A stretch of 32,120 bases of DNA from a filamentous cyanobacterium CCT1 (GTDB lineage: Bacteria; Cyanobacteriota; Cyanobacteriia; Phormidesmidales; Phormidesmidaceae), in assembly GCA_003017855.1 (NCBI GenBank), contig PYER01000041.1, forward strand, positions 1 to 32,120, in the 5' to 3' direction. The notes under the pieces were generated by a model that ran no database searches, had not been told where the DNA came from, and worked only from the letters and a program-made list of their open reading frames with translations. Positions 9,362-18,185 of this stretch are shown here, in pieces. Each line of letters starts with the position of its first letter. The stretch's first letter is position 1. The position numbers and the translations under genes were made by a program.

Positions 9362-10489
9362 TTAGCCCCGTTTAGACAGTAACAACCCTGTCCGTTCCAT
9401 TTCCTCGAATGATGCCTGAAGAGACTCCTGGCTCAGCGGTTTTTGACCCAGATACCACTGCAAATATTGGGAAAGTCCGTCCTTAAGAGAGGTGGGAGAC
9501 CACGAACCCAGTAGCATTTCGTAGCGACTCATGTCGGCAATAGCATGGCGCACATCACCGACCCGGAAGCGTCCTGAAATAGAATATTGAGCTGGTTTGC
9601 CTACAATCTCAGCGATTGTTTCAACGACATCAATGAGCGTTGTTGCCTGACCTGTACCAATGTTGATGATGGATGATAGGGGAGCTTCATGCAACGCACA
9701 TTTCACCACTGCTTCTGCTACATCACCAACGAAGACAAAGTCTCTAGTAACAAGCCCATCTTCAAATAATTCGAGGGGGTTGTCCTGGGCGATCGCATTG
9801 GTGAAGATGCCGATGATCCCCGTGTAAGGGTTACCCAACTCTTGCTTAGGACCGTAAACATTCTGAAATCGCAACGTAACCAGATTAATGTTTTGGCTTG
9901 TGCAGTAGTTCTGCATCAACTGCTCTTGCCAGAGCTTTGTTAAGCCGTAAACAGAGGTTGGTTTGGTGAGATGGTCTTCATGCATAGGCAAGGACTTGAG
10001 CGGTTGTCCCTGATCGTCGAGAACCTCCCAAATGCCTTGTTGCAAATCTTCAATCCGTCGTCCTCTGGAGTAGTAAACCTGCTGTCCATCGGTGTAAGCA
10101 CCGTCGCCATAAACAGCTCGGCTTGAGGACAAAATCACGCGGCGCGGTTTATGCTCCAATCTGGAAATTAGCTCTAGTAGCTTTGCTGTACCATTTGCAT
10201 TTTGCTGGACATAACGACTGATTTCGTACATCGATTGCCCTGTTCCAGTCTGGGATGCTAGATGGATTACAACATCAGTGCCTTCGATAACTTCTTTGTA
10301 ATCTTCGACGAATTGCACATCTGCTCGAATGCATGTTGCGCGAGCTTTGAGTTCTGGAGAAAAATCACGAGACGTGCAATGTGCTTGCTCATCGAGAGAG
10401 TCAATAACTACGACTTCAGCATCGATAGGAAGCTTCTCAAGCAACCACTTCCCAATAAAACCTGCTCCACCCGTGACCAGAAACTTCAT
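9362..10489 (-). CDS. NAD-dependent sugar epimerase/dehydratase (dTDP-L-rhamnose 4-epimerase-like)
   Basis: This 375-residue extended SDR has an N-terminal Rossmann motif VTGGAGFIGKWL (5-16), the loop VVIHLASQTGTGQS, the catalytic Ser region ILSSSRAVYGDGAY, and the catalytic YGLTK (Tyr and Lys spaced YxxxK). The long insertion between SSS and YxxxK, rich in Arg and Gln, is what I associate with WbiB/Tll-type dTDP-6-deoxysugar 4-epimerases. It would interconvert a nucleotide sugar for the GT4 (10 bp downstream) and the putative rhamnosyltransferase (27 bp upstream). An AAGGAA site precedes the ATG. The superfamily is certain; the exact substrate is a resemblance only, and a GalE-like activity is the main alternative. 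Confidence 0.87.
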   Translation of the reverse strand: MKFLVTGGAGFIGKWLLEKLPIDAEVVVIDSLDEQAHCTSRDFSPELKARATCIRADVQFVEDYKEVIEGTDVVIHLASQTGTGQSMYEISRYVQQNANGTAKLLELISRLEHKPRRVILSSSRAVYGDGAYTDGQQVYYSRGRRIEDLQQGIWEVLDDQGQPLKSLPMHEDHLTKPTSVYGLTKLWQEQLMQNYCTSQNINLVTLRFQNVYGPKQELGNPYTGIIGIFTNAIAQDNPLELFEDGLVTRDFVFVGDVAEAVVKCALHEAPLSSIINIGTGQATTLIDVVETIAEIVGKPAQYSISGRFRVGDVRHAIADMSRYEMLLGSWSPTSLKDGLSQYLQWYLGQKPLSQESLQASFEEMERTGLLLSKRG

Positions 10490-10516
10490 GTTTACTATTC
10501 CTTGTTTAACTAATAA

Positions 10517-11392
10517 TTAATAATTTCTGACTGCAAAGTGGCTCATTCCTAATTCTGCAAGCTGATTATGTCGAATACGCAGATAAACTTTTCGGAAGAA
10601 GTAATAGGGAAACAGAGCAGAAATTTTCATCTGTTCAATCAGAAACGGTATGAACTTCTCCTGATCTTCGGGAGGTTTCGGCTGAATAGAAAAATCTTTC
10701 AAAATATTACCTGCCGGAACCCTAAAGCCACGGCGGTAGACGTTCATGTAGTTAGAACCATGAACCACCTCAACCCAAACGGGTTTGCAGAAAATCTTTT
10801 TCGCAGATTTACAGATCTCGTACAACTCTTTATGAGGTCTGGCAAGACAGGTGTGGAATGAATCAGGATTGTATTTCTCAATTAGACTGATGAAGTGGTT
10901 AGACAGTTCAAAATCAAAGTACAACTTACCATCACAAAGTTGATAGCCAAAGAAGAAGTTAACCGTTTCACTTTCTTGGTGGTGAAAGTTGTCCTGAATC
11001 ATTTGGACATAGTCTTTATGGATCGCATCGTCGTTATCTAGCCAGGTCGTAATGAGATAATGGGTATCCTCTGGAATGAGCTTTCTAACGACCGTTCGGA
11101 CATCATCTGGAAATTGCCCGTAGGGTAAAGGACAATCTAAATAGACTGGGACAAAATTTGCCCATAGATTTGAATAGGTTGTGATCTTCTGCTTAAATTC
11201 CGCTGGTGTATCAACATCAAAAAAAACCAGCCACTTAAAGTTCTGGTTTGACTGCTGATGTACCGAAGGAAAACAGAATTGATCAAATAAATTGAATCGT
11301 CTTTCAAGCCAAGCCGGATCACAACCAGGCTTTAAATCCGGGAAGCTTCTAACGTTGAACTTAGTTAAAAAAAAGTGCTGGAATTCTGCCAC
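10517..11392 (-). CDS. Putative rhamnosyltransferase-family glycosyltransferase
   Basis: This 291-residue soluble protein has the character of the bacterial 'putative rhamnosyl transferase' family (PF11316). It opens with FQHFFLTKFNVR, continues with WLERRFNLFDQFCFPSVHQQ and FKWLVFFDVDTP, and has the acidic motif TWLDNDDAIHKDYV at about residues 115-128, which stands where a GT-A enzyme keeps its metal-binding DxD. No membrane segments or signal peptide are seen. It heads a tight three-gene run with the epimerase and the GT4, which fits transfer of a 6-deoxyhexose made by the epimerase. Actual sugar specificity of this family is poorly known, so the name describes the family, not a proven reaction. 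Confidence 0.75.
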   Translation of the reverse strand: MAEFQHFFLTKFNVRSFPDLKPGCDPAWLERRFNLFDQFCFPSVHQQSNQNFKWLVFFDVDTPAEFKQKITTYSNLWANFVPVYLDCPLPYGQFPDDVRTVVRKLIPEDTHYLITTWLDNDDAIHKDYVQMIQDNFHHQESETVNFFFGYQLCDGKLYFDFELSNHFISLIEKYNPDSFHTCLARPHKELYEICKSAKKIFCKPVWVEVVHGSNYMNVYRRGFRVPAGNILKDFSIQPKPPEDQEKFIPFLIEQMKISALFPYYFFRKVYLRIRHNQLAELGMSHFAVRNY

Positions 11393-11706
11393 ACTTCACC
11401 TCGATAATAATGAATATAGTGAATGAAACCCTGGCTACACCCAGAAATGTAGGTTTCCCTTAATAAAACTTCATGTTTCAGATTGGACCCGGTTTAGCCT
11501 AACAGATACTGTCGGGTGAGGAAGTTTTCAGTGACTCGTTTGAAACAGTACGGAGTTAATGTAGGCCAGTAAGATAACTAAGCTTCTTTACAATTAGAAC
11601 TTATCATACTTACTTTGCACATGTAGACCCTGCTTCCCGCTCTTCTTATAATCTTGATATTTTCTTCATTGGCAGCTAACAAGTTTCTGGGGCAACGTGC
11701 AAAGCT
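11393..11706. other. Intergenic region upstream of the three-gene glycosyltransferase run
   Basis: About 310 bases lie between the start of the putative rhamnosyltransferase and the target-site copy of the IS1 element. A minus-strand open frame runs from about 11799 to 11578, but it crosses the insertion end and has no recognisable content. The region presumably contains the promoter of the downstream minus-strand genes. I see no RNA gene or clear promoter motif. Confidence 0.4.
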
Positions 11707-11714
11707 TGATACCT
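11707..11714 (+). repeat. Target-site duplication of IS1 element, left copy
   Basis: The octamer TGATACCT directly precedes the left terminal inverted repeat and recurs directly after the right one at 12782-12789. An 8-9 bp duplication is characteristic of the IS1 family. Confidence 0.85.
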
Positions 11715-11730
11715 GGCACTGGTCTGTTAA
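11715..11730 (+). repeat. IS1 left terminal inverted repeat
   Basis: The 16 bases are a perfect reverse complement of 12766-12781. The base inside it (11731) no longer matches, so the repeat is exactly 16 bp. Confidence 0.88.
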
Positions 11731-11772
11731 TTGATGAGAGCTAGAATACTGGCAGTGCGATGAGATCACGCA

Positions 11773-12750
11773 ATGGATTGTCCTCACTGCCAGAGCCAAC
11801 AGGTTAGCAAAAACGGGCTAGAGCCCCGTTTAGGCGGTACTCTCATGCAGCGGTATCGCTGTCGAGATTGCGGCAAACAATTCAATGAACGGACCGACAC
11901 CCCTATGGCTCGATTACGAGCCTCCAGCTCAGCCGTGGCCTTTGCGCTCAATGTTCGCAGCGAAGGGATGGGAGTGCGAGCGACAGCACGGTCTTTTGGT
12001 AAGTCCCACTCTACGCTTCTGCGTTGGGAACAACGTCTTGCCGATAAGGTGGAATCCTAGTCACCGCCTGCCCCTGAGGACCGTGAGGTCACTATAGAAG
12101 GCGACGAAGTGTACACTCGTGTCGGCGAGAACCTTCCCCCCTGCGAGTTCTGAAGGATGGACGATTCATTTTATCGAACGTAGCAGTCGCTATTGGATAG
12201 CGGCCCAGGCCGGGTACAAGGATGCCACCCTGTTTCAACAAGGCACTCAACAAGCTTGGCAGTGGGCTCAAGCCTGTCCTTACATTCGGTGGTTTACTGA
12301 CGGTGAGCGGCGCTATGGCAAAGCCTTATGGGAGTTAGCGAGCGTCTACTAGCACTCCGCGATTGTCCAAGCCCTTACCGCACCCGAAAAGTCTGGCGAG
12401 AAGGCCTGGAAGTGGCGATGAAAATTAAGGGGTCTCAAGGTCAGCGGCGCGTCGTCTAGCTCAAGACTGAGCATCCGTTTACGGCCATTGGCCCAACAGC
12501 AGAGGTTCATGTCAATCATAATGAGGCTTAAAATGCGGCTCTAAGGCGACGGTGCAGCGCCTATCGTCGGCGTCAAAACTTGTATGCCGAGACACGGGCG
12601 GCATTGCAACGAGTCTCGGATGCTCAGCGAATCGTTCACAACTGGGTCAGATCGCATTGGGGGTTAAGGCAGCGCACCACTCCAGCCATAGCGATGGGAC
12701 TCTGCTCTAGACCTTTATCAACTCAAGAAATCCTTTGCATTGAGAGGGCT
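11773..12750 (+). pseudogene. IS1-family transposase, multiply disrupted
   Basis: The frame opens at ATG 11773 with the InsA-type zinc-binding region (CPHC near the start, then YRCRDCGKQF), followed by a helix-turn-helix-like stretch VRATARSFGKSHSTLLRWE. In-frame stops occur at 12058 (TAG), 12457 (TAG, probably from a Trp codon) and 12529 (TAA, probably from a Gln codon). Frameshifts lie in the C run near 12136-12142 and again before about 12340. Reading across them recovers DDE-domain blocks: EGDEVYTRVGENLPP, then GWTIHFIERSSRYW and WFTDGERRYGKALWEL, then ALRRRCSAYRRRQNLYAET and VHNWVRSHWGLRQRTTPA near the C-terminus. At least five lesions make it certainly non-functional. Confidence 0.9.
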
Positions 12751-12765
12751 TCGATGTATCTCCTC

Positions 12766-12781
12766 TTAACAGACCAGTGCC
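12766..12781 (+). repeat. IS1 right terminal inverted repeat
   Basis: These bases are the exact reverse complement of 11715-11730 and mark the outer right end of the element. Confidence 0.88.
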
Positions 12782-12789
12782 TGATACCT
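12782..12789 (+). repeat. Target-site duplication of IS1 element, right copy
   Basis: TGATACCT is identical to 11707-11714. The stop codon of the SDR gene (12816-12818) lies 26 bases beyond, so the insertion missed that gene. Confidence 0.85.
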
Positions 12790-12815
12790 GATTGCCATGA
12801 TACGTCAGGAGCGTC

Positions 12816-13892
12816 TTATTGCTGCTCTAGTAACCAATTGATGGAATGCTGACATCCCCCCTCAAATGAAACGATGGGTTCATAACCCAGTGTTTTCTCC
12901 GCTTTGATAAAGGGAAGTTTGTATTTTGACTGCTGTAGAACTGCCATCATTTCTGTAACTACAGGTTGTGCTGTTACGGCAGTAATGGGTAAGGTTTCAG
13001 TTACAGGCTGGCTTCGTCGTGAACGGATGTGTTTTAACTTGTGCTTGAAGTCTTCTGGTAACAGTGCCAAACTCTTTTGTATGAATTCTGATTCACGAAT
13101 TGTCCCTATCCACTGCTGTTTCTTGTTGTGGTTAAATTCTGGAACTGCCAGATGTGGAATGTGATTGATATCGACTCCCAGGGCTTTGGCAAAGGGACGG
13201 TAAAAATCAAACCAAGTGATTAGTTCGCGATCGCCCACAAAAAATGCCTCACCATCTGCACCAGAGGCTTCCATTGATAGCCGCATCGCATGAATCAAGT
13301 TATCGACATAAACCGTGTTGCAAATACCTCTACCACCGTTAATGAAATAAGCTGTGCCATTAATCAGTTGGGAAGCTAGCTCAGAAACCCAGCGCGATCG
13401 CGGACCAAATACGATTCCCGGTCTAAAAATTACGACCTCTACTTCTCCCCGTTGCCGTAGTTTCATCAACCTACGCTCAGCGTCAATTTTGGCGACATGC
13501 GTAGGAAATCCTGGCTGATGTTGAATGGGTGGTGTTGATTCGATTGTTCCTGGTGCAGGAGCCGAAGTATGAACAATCATGGAACTTAGGTAGATCAGTC
13601 GGCGAACACCTGCTTTTTGAGCAGCATAATAGGCGGGTGCAATACTGCCTCTAATCAAGCCAGCACTTCCAAGCACGGAATGGATGACTACATCACAGCC
13701 TTGAAATGCTTTTTCTAATGCTTTTTGGTCAAAGGCGTTAGCAACATGTCCTTCCAAATCCATATTTCTAAAACATAATAGAGCAGCGGGTTGCCGTACA
13801 ATGGAACAAATTGTGAATCCATCCTTGTGCAGCATCTCAACCGCCCTTCTACCAACGAAGCCACTGGCTCCAACAATACCTATCTTGACCAT
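12816..13892 (-). CDS. Atypical NAD(P)-dependent sugar epimerase/dehydratase-like SDR
   Basis: This 358-residue extended/atypical SDR starts with a clear Rossmann fold: GIVGASGFVGRRAVEML (4-20), then GCDVVIHSVLGSAG, and the strand-5 LIYLSSMIVH. The position of the usual catalytic YxxxK reads H-V-A-K in PTHVAKIDAERRL, so Lys is present but Tyr is replaced by His. Downstream are VVIFRPGIVFGPRSRWVS and VYVDNLIHAM, both typical of extended SDRs. A ribosome-binding AGGAA stands about 9 bases before the ATG. It follows the GMC oxidoreductase by 45 bp, and the two may act in sequence on one sugar. An epimerase, a reductase and a non-catalytic binding role are all open. Confidence 0.8.
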   Translation of the reverse strand: MVKIGIVGASGFVGRRAVEMLHKDGFTICSIVRQPAALLCFRNMDLEGHVANAFDQKALEKAFQGCDVVIHSVLGSAGLIRGSIAPAYYAAQKAGVRRLIYLSSMIVHTSAPAPGTIESTPPIQHQPGFPTHVAKIDAERRLMKLRQRGEVEVVIFRPGIVFGPRSRWVSELASQLINGTAYFINGGRGICNTVYVDNLIHAMRLSMEASGADGEAFFVGDRELITWFDFYRPFAKALGVDINHIPHLAVPEFNHNKKQQWIGTIRESEFIQKSLALLPEDFKHKLKHIRSRRSQPVTETLPITAVTAQPVVTEMMAVLQQSKYKLPFIKAEKTLGYEPIVSFEGGCQHSINWLLEQQ

Positions 13893-13937
13893 ATCAGTAT
13901 GTTCCTATTTCAGATGCGTTGTTTTAGGCAACGCCAT

Positions 13938-15572
13938 TTAGTGCAGGAGTGCCTTAATGTGATCAGCAAGACGTAGAGAAAGGGCAATTGCGGTAAGCGT
14001 TGGATTGGAGTATCCAGCAGTTGGAAATACTGAACACCCAGCAATAAATAAGTTAGCAATGCCATGCACTTTGCAATGGGCATCTACGACACCCTGTTTG
14101 GGATCGTTGTGCATGCGAGTGCTACCCAGATGATGATGCATTGCTGTTTTCTCAAACTTCTGCTCAGCCCAATTGCGAGTAAACTGTAACTGGCCGATCC
14201 CTGACTGCTCAAATTCTTCTGCCCATATTTCTTGGACGCGGATAGCATTTTGAATATCGATATCATTCAGCCGCCAGTGAATTTCTGTTTTAGGTAAACC
14301 CAGGCGATCGCATTCCCGACTCAACGTAATTCGATTGTTTGGATCGGGGACCTGCTCAATTTGGTAAAAGATTTCAAACAATGAAAACCGATGCTTCTCA
14401 CCTGGTAGATACGACCAATCTCCACGGCGAAATGCTGGAATACCGCGAATTGCTGACCAAAAGCTCGCGGATGCGATATAGTCACTACCACGACCGATAA
14501 GGGCTAAGCGTTTCGCTAAATCTTGGGGAATTTTGCCATGCTGTATGGTTGAGAGAATTTCACGCAGCGCTAGTGTAGCTTCCCGTTGGTGGGGAAGAGG
14601 ACGGGGGAAGATTTGTGCCCCATTGTTTAATAGCTTTTCCTGCCTCAGAACAGTCTCTGATAATTTGATGTGTGCCATCACAGGACCCTGTTTTGTAGGG
14701 TAAATGTCATACAAATTGGTTTGGTTGAAAACGGTACGACTGTACGGAACCAACATACAACTCAAGATGGGACGATCCATAAAATATCGACCCACAACAT
14801 CATATTGATTCCCTACCCCAGCAGCTTGTTGCCGATTAGATGCCAACAGTAAACGAGCATTTTCCATCCCTCCTGCTGCGAGGATAAATACGTTGGCTTT
14901 TAACCAAATCTGTTTTCCCTGTAAGGTAGCTATACGAAGCCGCGTTACCCGTTGCCCAAGTTCATCTGTCTCGATTTCTACCACATTGGCATAGAGTAAA
15001 GTCGTAATATTGGATGCTTGCCGCAGCAGATTGGGATATTCTGTCGTGAAGGGATCGCGTAAACCATATTGGCTTATCCCTGTTATTAAGCGATCGCTCT
15101 TAAACATTAACTGTTTTGCCCGTTTGTCTTGCCACCCTTCAGGATCATAGGCATAAGGACCAATTTGACAAATTGCCTGTGCTCGTATATAAAACGGAGT
15201 TAAATCTGCCTTTGTGAAGGGCCACCCGCTATAGGGCACCCAATCACGGGGCTCAAAATCAATAGCATCTAATGGTAGACAACGCCAACCATATTTCTGA
15301 TATCCACTTTGCCCTTCCCAGGCATGAGAAGTACCCCCCAATTGGCGGCGGCGAGTCTCTCTCACAACTGGATACGGATCACCGACAACATGCCCCTCGC
15401 TCAACGTTTGAGTCTCTTCATCGTACTCAATACCACCACTTTCAAGGATGTAAACCTTAATGTTTTGGTTGGCAAACTCACGAGCGATGGTCAAACCCGC
15501 AGGGCCTGCCCCAATGATACAGATTTGAGTTTCTAAGACCTCATCGGTTGACAGAGTTCTAGCATCAAGCAT
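13938..15572 (-). CDS. GMC-family FAD-dependent oxidoreductase
   Basis: This 544-residue soluble flavoprotein begins with the FAD-binding motif CIIGAGPAGLTIAREFA (about 18-34), followed by an acidic residue in YILESGG. A second FAD-contact segment is FILAAGGMENARLLL. The C-terminal GMC block reads HHLGSTRMHNDP, then VVDAHCKVHGIANLFIAG and SVFPTAGYSNPTLTAIAL. No Tat or Sec signal is seen, so it should act in the cytosol. The family oxidises alcohol or sugar hydroxyls. AAAGGAACT lies before the ATG at suitable spacing. It sits between the A-PCP-acyltransferase gene and the SDR gene, which suggests a role in oxidising a sugar or an acyl group before incorporation. The substrate is unknown. Confidence 0.87.
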   Translation of the reverse strand: MLDARTLSTDEVLETQICIIGAGPAGLTIAREFANQNIKVYILESGGIEYDEETQTLSEGHVVGDPYPVVRETRRRQLGGTSHAWEGQSGYQKYGWRCLPLDAIDFEPRDWVPYSGWPFTKADLTPFYIRAQAICQIGPYAYDPEGWQDKRAKQLMFKSDRLITGISQYGLRDPFTTEYPNLLRQASNITTLLYANVVEIETDELGQRVTRLRIATLQGKQIWLKANVFILAAGGMENARLLLASNRQQAAGVGNQYDVVGRYFMDRPILSCMLVPYSRTVFNQTNLYDIYPTKQGPVMAHIKLSETVLRQEKLLNNGAQIFPRPLPHQREATLALREILSTIQHGKIPQDLAKRLALIGRGSDYIASASFWSAIRGIPAFRRGDWSYLPGEKHRFSLFEIFYQIEQVPDPNNRITLSRECDRLGLPKTEIHWRLNDIDIQNAIRVQEIWAEEFEQSGIGQLQFTRNWAEQKFEKTAMHHHLGSTRMHNDPKQGVVDAHCKVHGIANLFIAGCSVFPTAGYSNPTLTAIALSLRLADHIKALLH

Positions 15573-15722
15573 TGATTCTAGTTCCTTTAAAGTTAGGAAT
15601 TCTTCATTTCGCTAGCGCTAGGGCTAGAATAATATTTGCAGCATTGGGACAGTGAAGGTAACAGAAGAGAAAGATCAGAAAGGAATTCTTCAATCTTGCA
15701 AAGGTGCTAGATTTTCTGATTT
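15573..15722. other. Spacer between fusion gene and GMC oxidoreductase gene
   Basis: This 150-base spacer holds the palindromic run CTAGCGCTAG near 15612-15621 but no T-tract typical of a terminator. A plus-strand open frame starting here runs into the fusion gene and looks like a shadow. Confidence 0.35.
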
Positions 15723-18185
15723 TCAGAATATTTCTGAGTTATTGGGTGCTTTATTGCCTAATTTGGAAAACCATCTTTCAGCTAAAACCCGTTTGAAGAA
15801 TTGGATTCCGCTCCAAACAAGGGTACCTCCTACTAGAGTTATCACAATGATGGCTAAGGGATTCGAAATTTTTCCAACATTTGTAACTAGATGTATAAAT
15901 ATCATATAAGTTAAGTAAATATAGTAGGAAGCTGCACTCACGGTTTGAATAGGACCCTTTACTTGAGTTGGTATAGGTAAGTAAGGTGCCCAGAGCAGCA
16001 TACTTCCACCTGTGGTGATCCACCAAGTTTGGGAATTGGAGAAGCCCAAGAAAAGTGGTGTTAATGTCAACAGTGCTACTGTTGTAAATCCTTTCTCTAA
16101 TCTAGATTTTGAAAAATGTATACACCAACCTAAGGTAAATACCCAAAATAGCATATGAGGAACTTGGTCATAGAGATAGCTGGTATCCCATAGCATTGGT
16201 CCAAATAGACGAGTAACTGAGCTAATTCCTAGGAGTAGAATGCCAAATAGCCAAGGCGATAAACTGGCAAATTCTCGTACTCTTTTGATGGCGAAAGGAA
16301 GGGAAAAAAGGACCACGGTTTGCATAAGATTAGCAACAAACCAAACGAAAAATATTGCGTTTTTGGTTTGCAACTCCGGAATTTGAAAATTCCCTGCAAA
16401 CCCAATAATTAGAGGATCAAAGCTTTGCTTCCATGTTTGATAAGAAACCACTAGTATCAAATAAGGAATTGCAAGGTGTTTGAGCGAGGAAAATATGGAC
16501 TGAAAACGCCCATTCAAAAGAGAATGACCTTGGAAACGCGAAAAATTTAATCCCGCAATTAATAACAACAAGAATGCTCCACCTTTAACAAAGTGCAAGC
16601 CGGCATGGTTACTTATAATGCCAGTAATTGCGAAGGCTCTAAGGGCAATATCAGTTTCAACAAAAGTACTTGCGCCACTTTGAGGGAGCAATTGATCTAA
16701 TTTTATTAAAGGCGTTTGCTCCCATTGATTTGGAAGATAGCCAAGGTAACGTTCGAGGTCCATAGATAGCTGCACATAGGATAGAGAATCGCCTCCTAGA
16801 GAAATGAATGTATCTTGAGGATTAATCTGTTGGAGATTAAGACTTTGGCAAAAAATGGTTTGTATGGTTGAACGATGAGACACTGATCCTTGTGGAACAT
16901 CCAAGGATACAGTTGCTGGTTGGTTGTTAGGTAAAAACTCTTGAACGTACCACTCCTCCAACTGCTTCCGCTGAACCTTTCCAGTTGCTGTCTTAGGCAG
17001 GCTATCAACATCAACTATGGCAATAGCGTTGGCTGCGTTAACTCCTAGCTCCTGAACAGCCTTTGAAACCGTTACTTGCAACTGCTGCTTTTCCAAATCT
17101 ACCTCTCTTGTGACCGCTACTAAAAAGCTCTCGCCACGCATGGGATCTGCTTTGCGACAAATAGCTAGTCCAGTACTAAGTCCTAAGGTTTCATAGATTT
17201 TTGTCTCTAGGGTCTCAGGGTTAACCTTGAGACCGCCACAGTTAATTACATCATCTGCTCTGCCTCTATAGTACAAGTAGCCTCTTTCTAAGCTGCCCAA
17301 GTCTTTAGTCAAAAACCAACCTGCTTCATCTTGGAGTGAGATGGCCTTACCATTAATCAAGTAACTTTGGGCAACATGTTCTCCTCGAATTAAAATCTGT
17401 CCTTCCGAGTTTAGCTTAATTTCTACGTTCCCAAATGCTTGACCCACTGACTCTAGGGCATTTCCCTCAGCATTATGAATTTCAAGGAGAGTCGTTCGAG
17501 ATGCTTCGGTTAACCCATAATGCTGTACAATTCTTGCCTCAGGAAATAATCCCTTAAGAGCCTCTTTTTCGTGACGGCTCATGTACTGGCTACCGATTTC
17601 AATCCATTGAACTCTCTTACCATAACTACCGATTAAGTCTTTGTTGGCAAGTAAGACGCGCCAGAGACTGGGAACAGCGGATATGGCATTAATTTGATTA
17701 TTTCTAAGCATCTCACCAATCTCTGACGGATTAAAACCGTTACTAGGGATAAAAAATTGTCCACCAACAGCAGATACTGCTCGGCAACGGCCAAATCCAA
17801 AGGAGTGGTAAACTGGAACACCAATATACTCACTAATACTATCGTCTATTTGCATAAGAGAATTTAACCGACTCACGACATCGGCTAAATTCTCATGGGT
17901 TAAAATTACGCCCTTGGGAGCCCCTTCTGTTCCAGAAGTAAAGGCAATAAGAGCCGCCGTCTTAGAGTTTGAAGGAGTAAACTTTCGCCTCATCCAATTA
18001 TCACCAACAGTAGGAGTGATAACTTCGTTAACATTAGCTGCGGCAACGCGATCGAAATCGTTAACTGTTTTAAGTGGTACAGCAATATTCCCAGATTCCA
18101 AGCATTTGAATATGTCCTCCACATAGCCTGTATGGTTTGCCGCCACAATGCCAAACTTGTTCTTGTTTTCAATGAAAAGAGTCAT
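15723..18185 (-). CDS. Single-chain adenylation - carrier protein - membrane acyltransferase fusion
   Basis: This 820-residue protein has three parts. Residues 1-415 form an AMP-dependent acyl/amino-acid activating domain, with phosphate-binding TSGTEGAPKG (83-92), QHYGLTEASRTT (221-232), YRGRADDVINCGGLKVNP (306-323) and the A10 motif PKTATGKVQRK with the adenylating Lys at about 403. Residues about 435-505 form a carrier domain with ISLGGDSLS, Ser467 being the phosphopantetheine site. Residues about 510-820 are a polytopic acyltransferase-3 domain with RAFAI and candidate catalytic His527 in ISNHAGL. The logic is that of the Dlt system: activate, load on a carrier, then transfer at the membrane. 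The adenylation domain is short at its N-terminus. Start support is weak. The acyl group and acceptor are unknown. Confidence 0.88.
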   Translation of the reverse strand: MTLFIENKNKFGIVAANHTGYVEDIFKCLESGNIAVPLKTVNDFDRVAAANVNEVITPTVGDNWMRRKFTPSNSKTAALIAFTSGTEGAPKGVILTHENLADVVSRLNSLMQIDDSISEYIGVPVYHSFGFGRCRAVSAVGGQFFIPSNGFNPSEIGEMLRNNQINAISAVPSLWRVLLANKDLIGSYGKRVQWIEIGSQYMSRHEKEALKGLFPEARIVQHYGLTEASRTTLLEIHNAEGNALESVGQAFGNVEIKLNSEGQILIRGEHVAQSYLINGKAISLQDEAGWFLTKDLGSLERGYLYYRGRADDVINCGGLKVNPETLETKIYETLGLSTGLAICRKADPMRGESFLVAVTREVDLEKQQLQVTVSKAVQELGVNAANAIAIVDVDSLPKTATGKVQRKQLEEWYVQEFLPNNQPATVSLDVPQGSVSHRSTIQTIFCQSLNLQQINPQDTFISLGGDSLSYVQLSMDLERYLGYLPNQWEQTPLIKLDQLLPQSGASTFVETDIALRAFAITGIISNHAGLHFVKGGAFLLLLIAGLNFSRFQGHSLLNGRFQSIFSSLKHLAIPYLILVVSYQTWKQSFDPLIIGFAGNFQIPELQTKNAIFFVWFVANLMQTVVLFSLPFAIKRVREFASLSPWLFGILLLGISSVTRLFGPMLWDTSYLYDQVPHMLFWVFTLGWCIHFSKSRLEKGFTTVALLTLTPLFLGFSNSQTWWITTGGSMLLWAPYLPIPTQVKGPIQTVSAASYYIYLTYMIFIHLVTNVGKISNPLAIIVITLVGGTLVWSGIQFFKRVLAERWFSKLGNKAPNNSEIF

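Larger units (their letters stand above)
11715..12781 (+). mobile_element. Complete but decayed IS1-family insertion sequence
   Basis: This 1067-bp element is bounded by 16-bp perfect inverted repeats (GGCACTGGTCTGTTAA at 11715-11730 and its complement at 12766-12781) and flanked by identical 8-bp direct repeats. Inside is an IS1-type transposase broken by stops and frameshifts. The intact ends and duplications show it decayed in place after a single insertion and was not rearranged. It sits in the spacer between the SDR gene and the putative rhamnosyltransferase, so it may have separated a once continuous minus-strand operon. It can move only if an IS1-type transposase of matching specificity acts in trans. 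Confidence 0.9.

Noticed and set aside
11578-11799. 73-codon minus-strand frame across the left end of the IS1 element
   Set aside because: It crosses the insertion boundary and removing the element does not yield a recognisable protein.
15652-15909. 85-codon plus-strand frame over the 3' end of the fusion gene
   Set aside because: Most of it is antisense to the acyltransferase domain, and its sequence resembles nothing.
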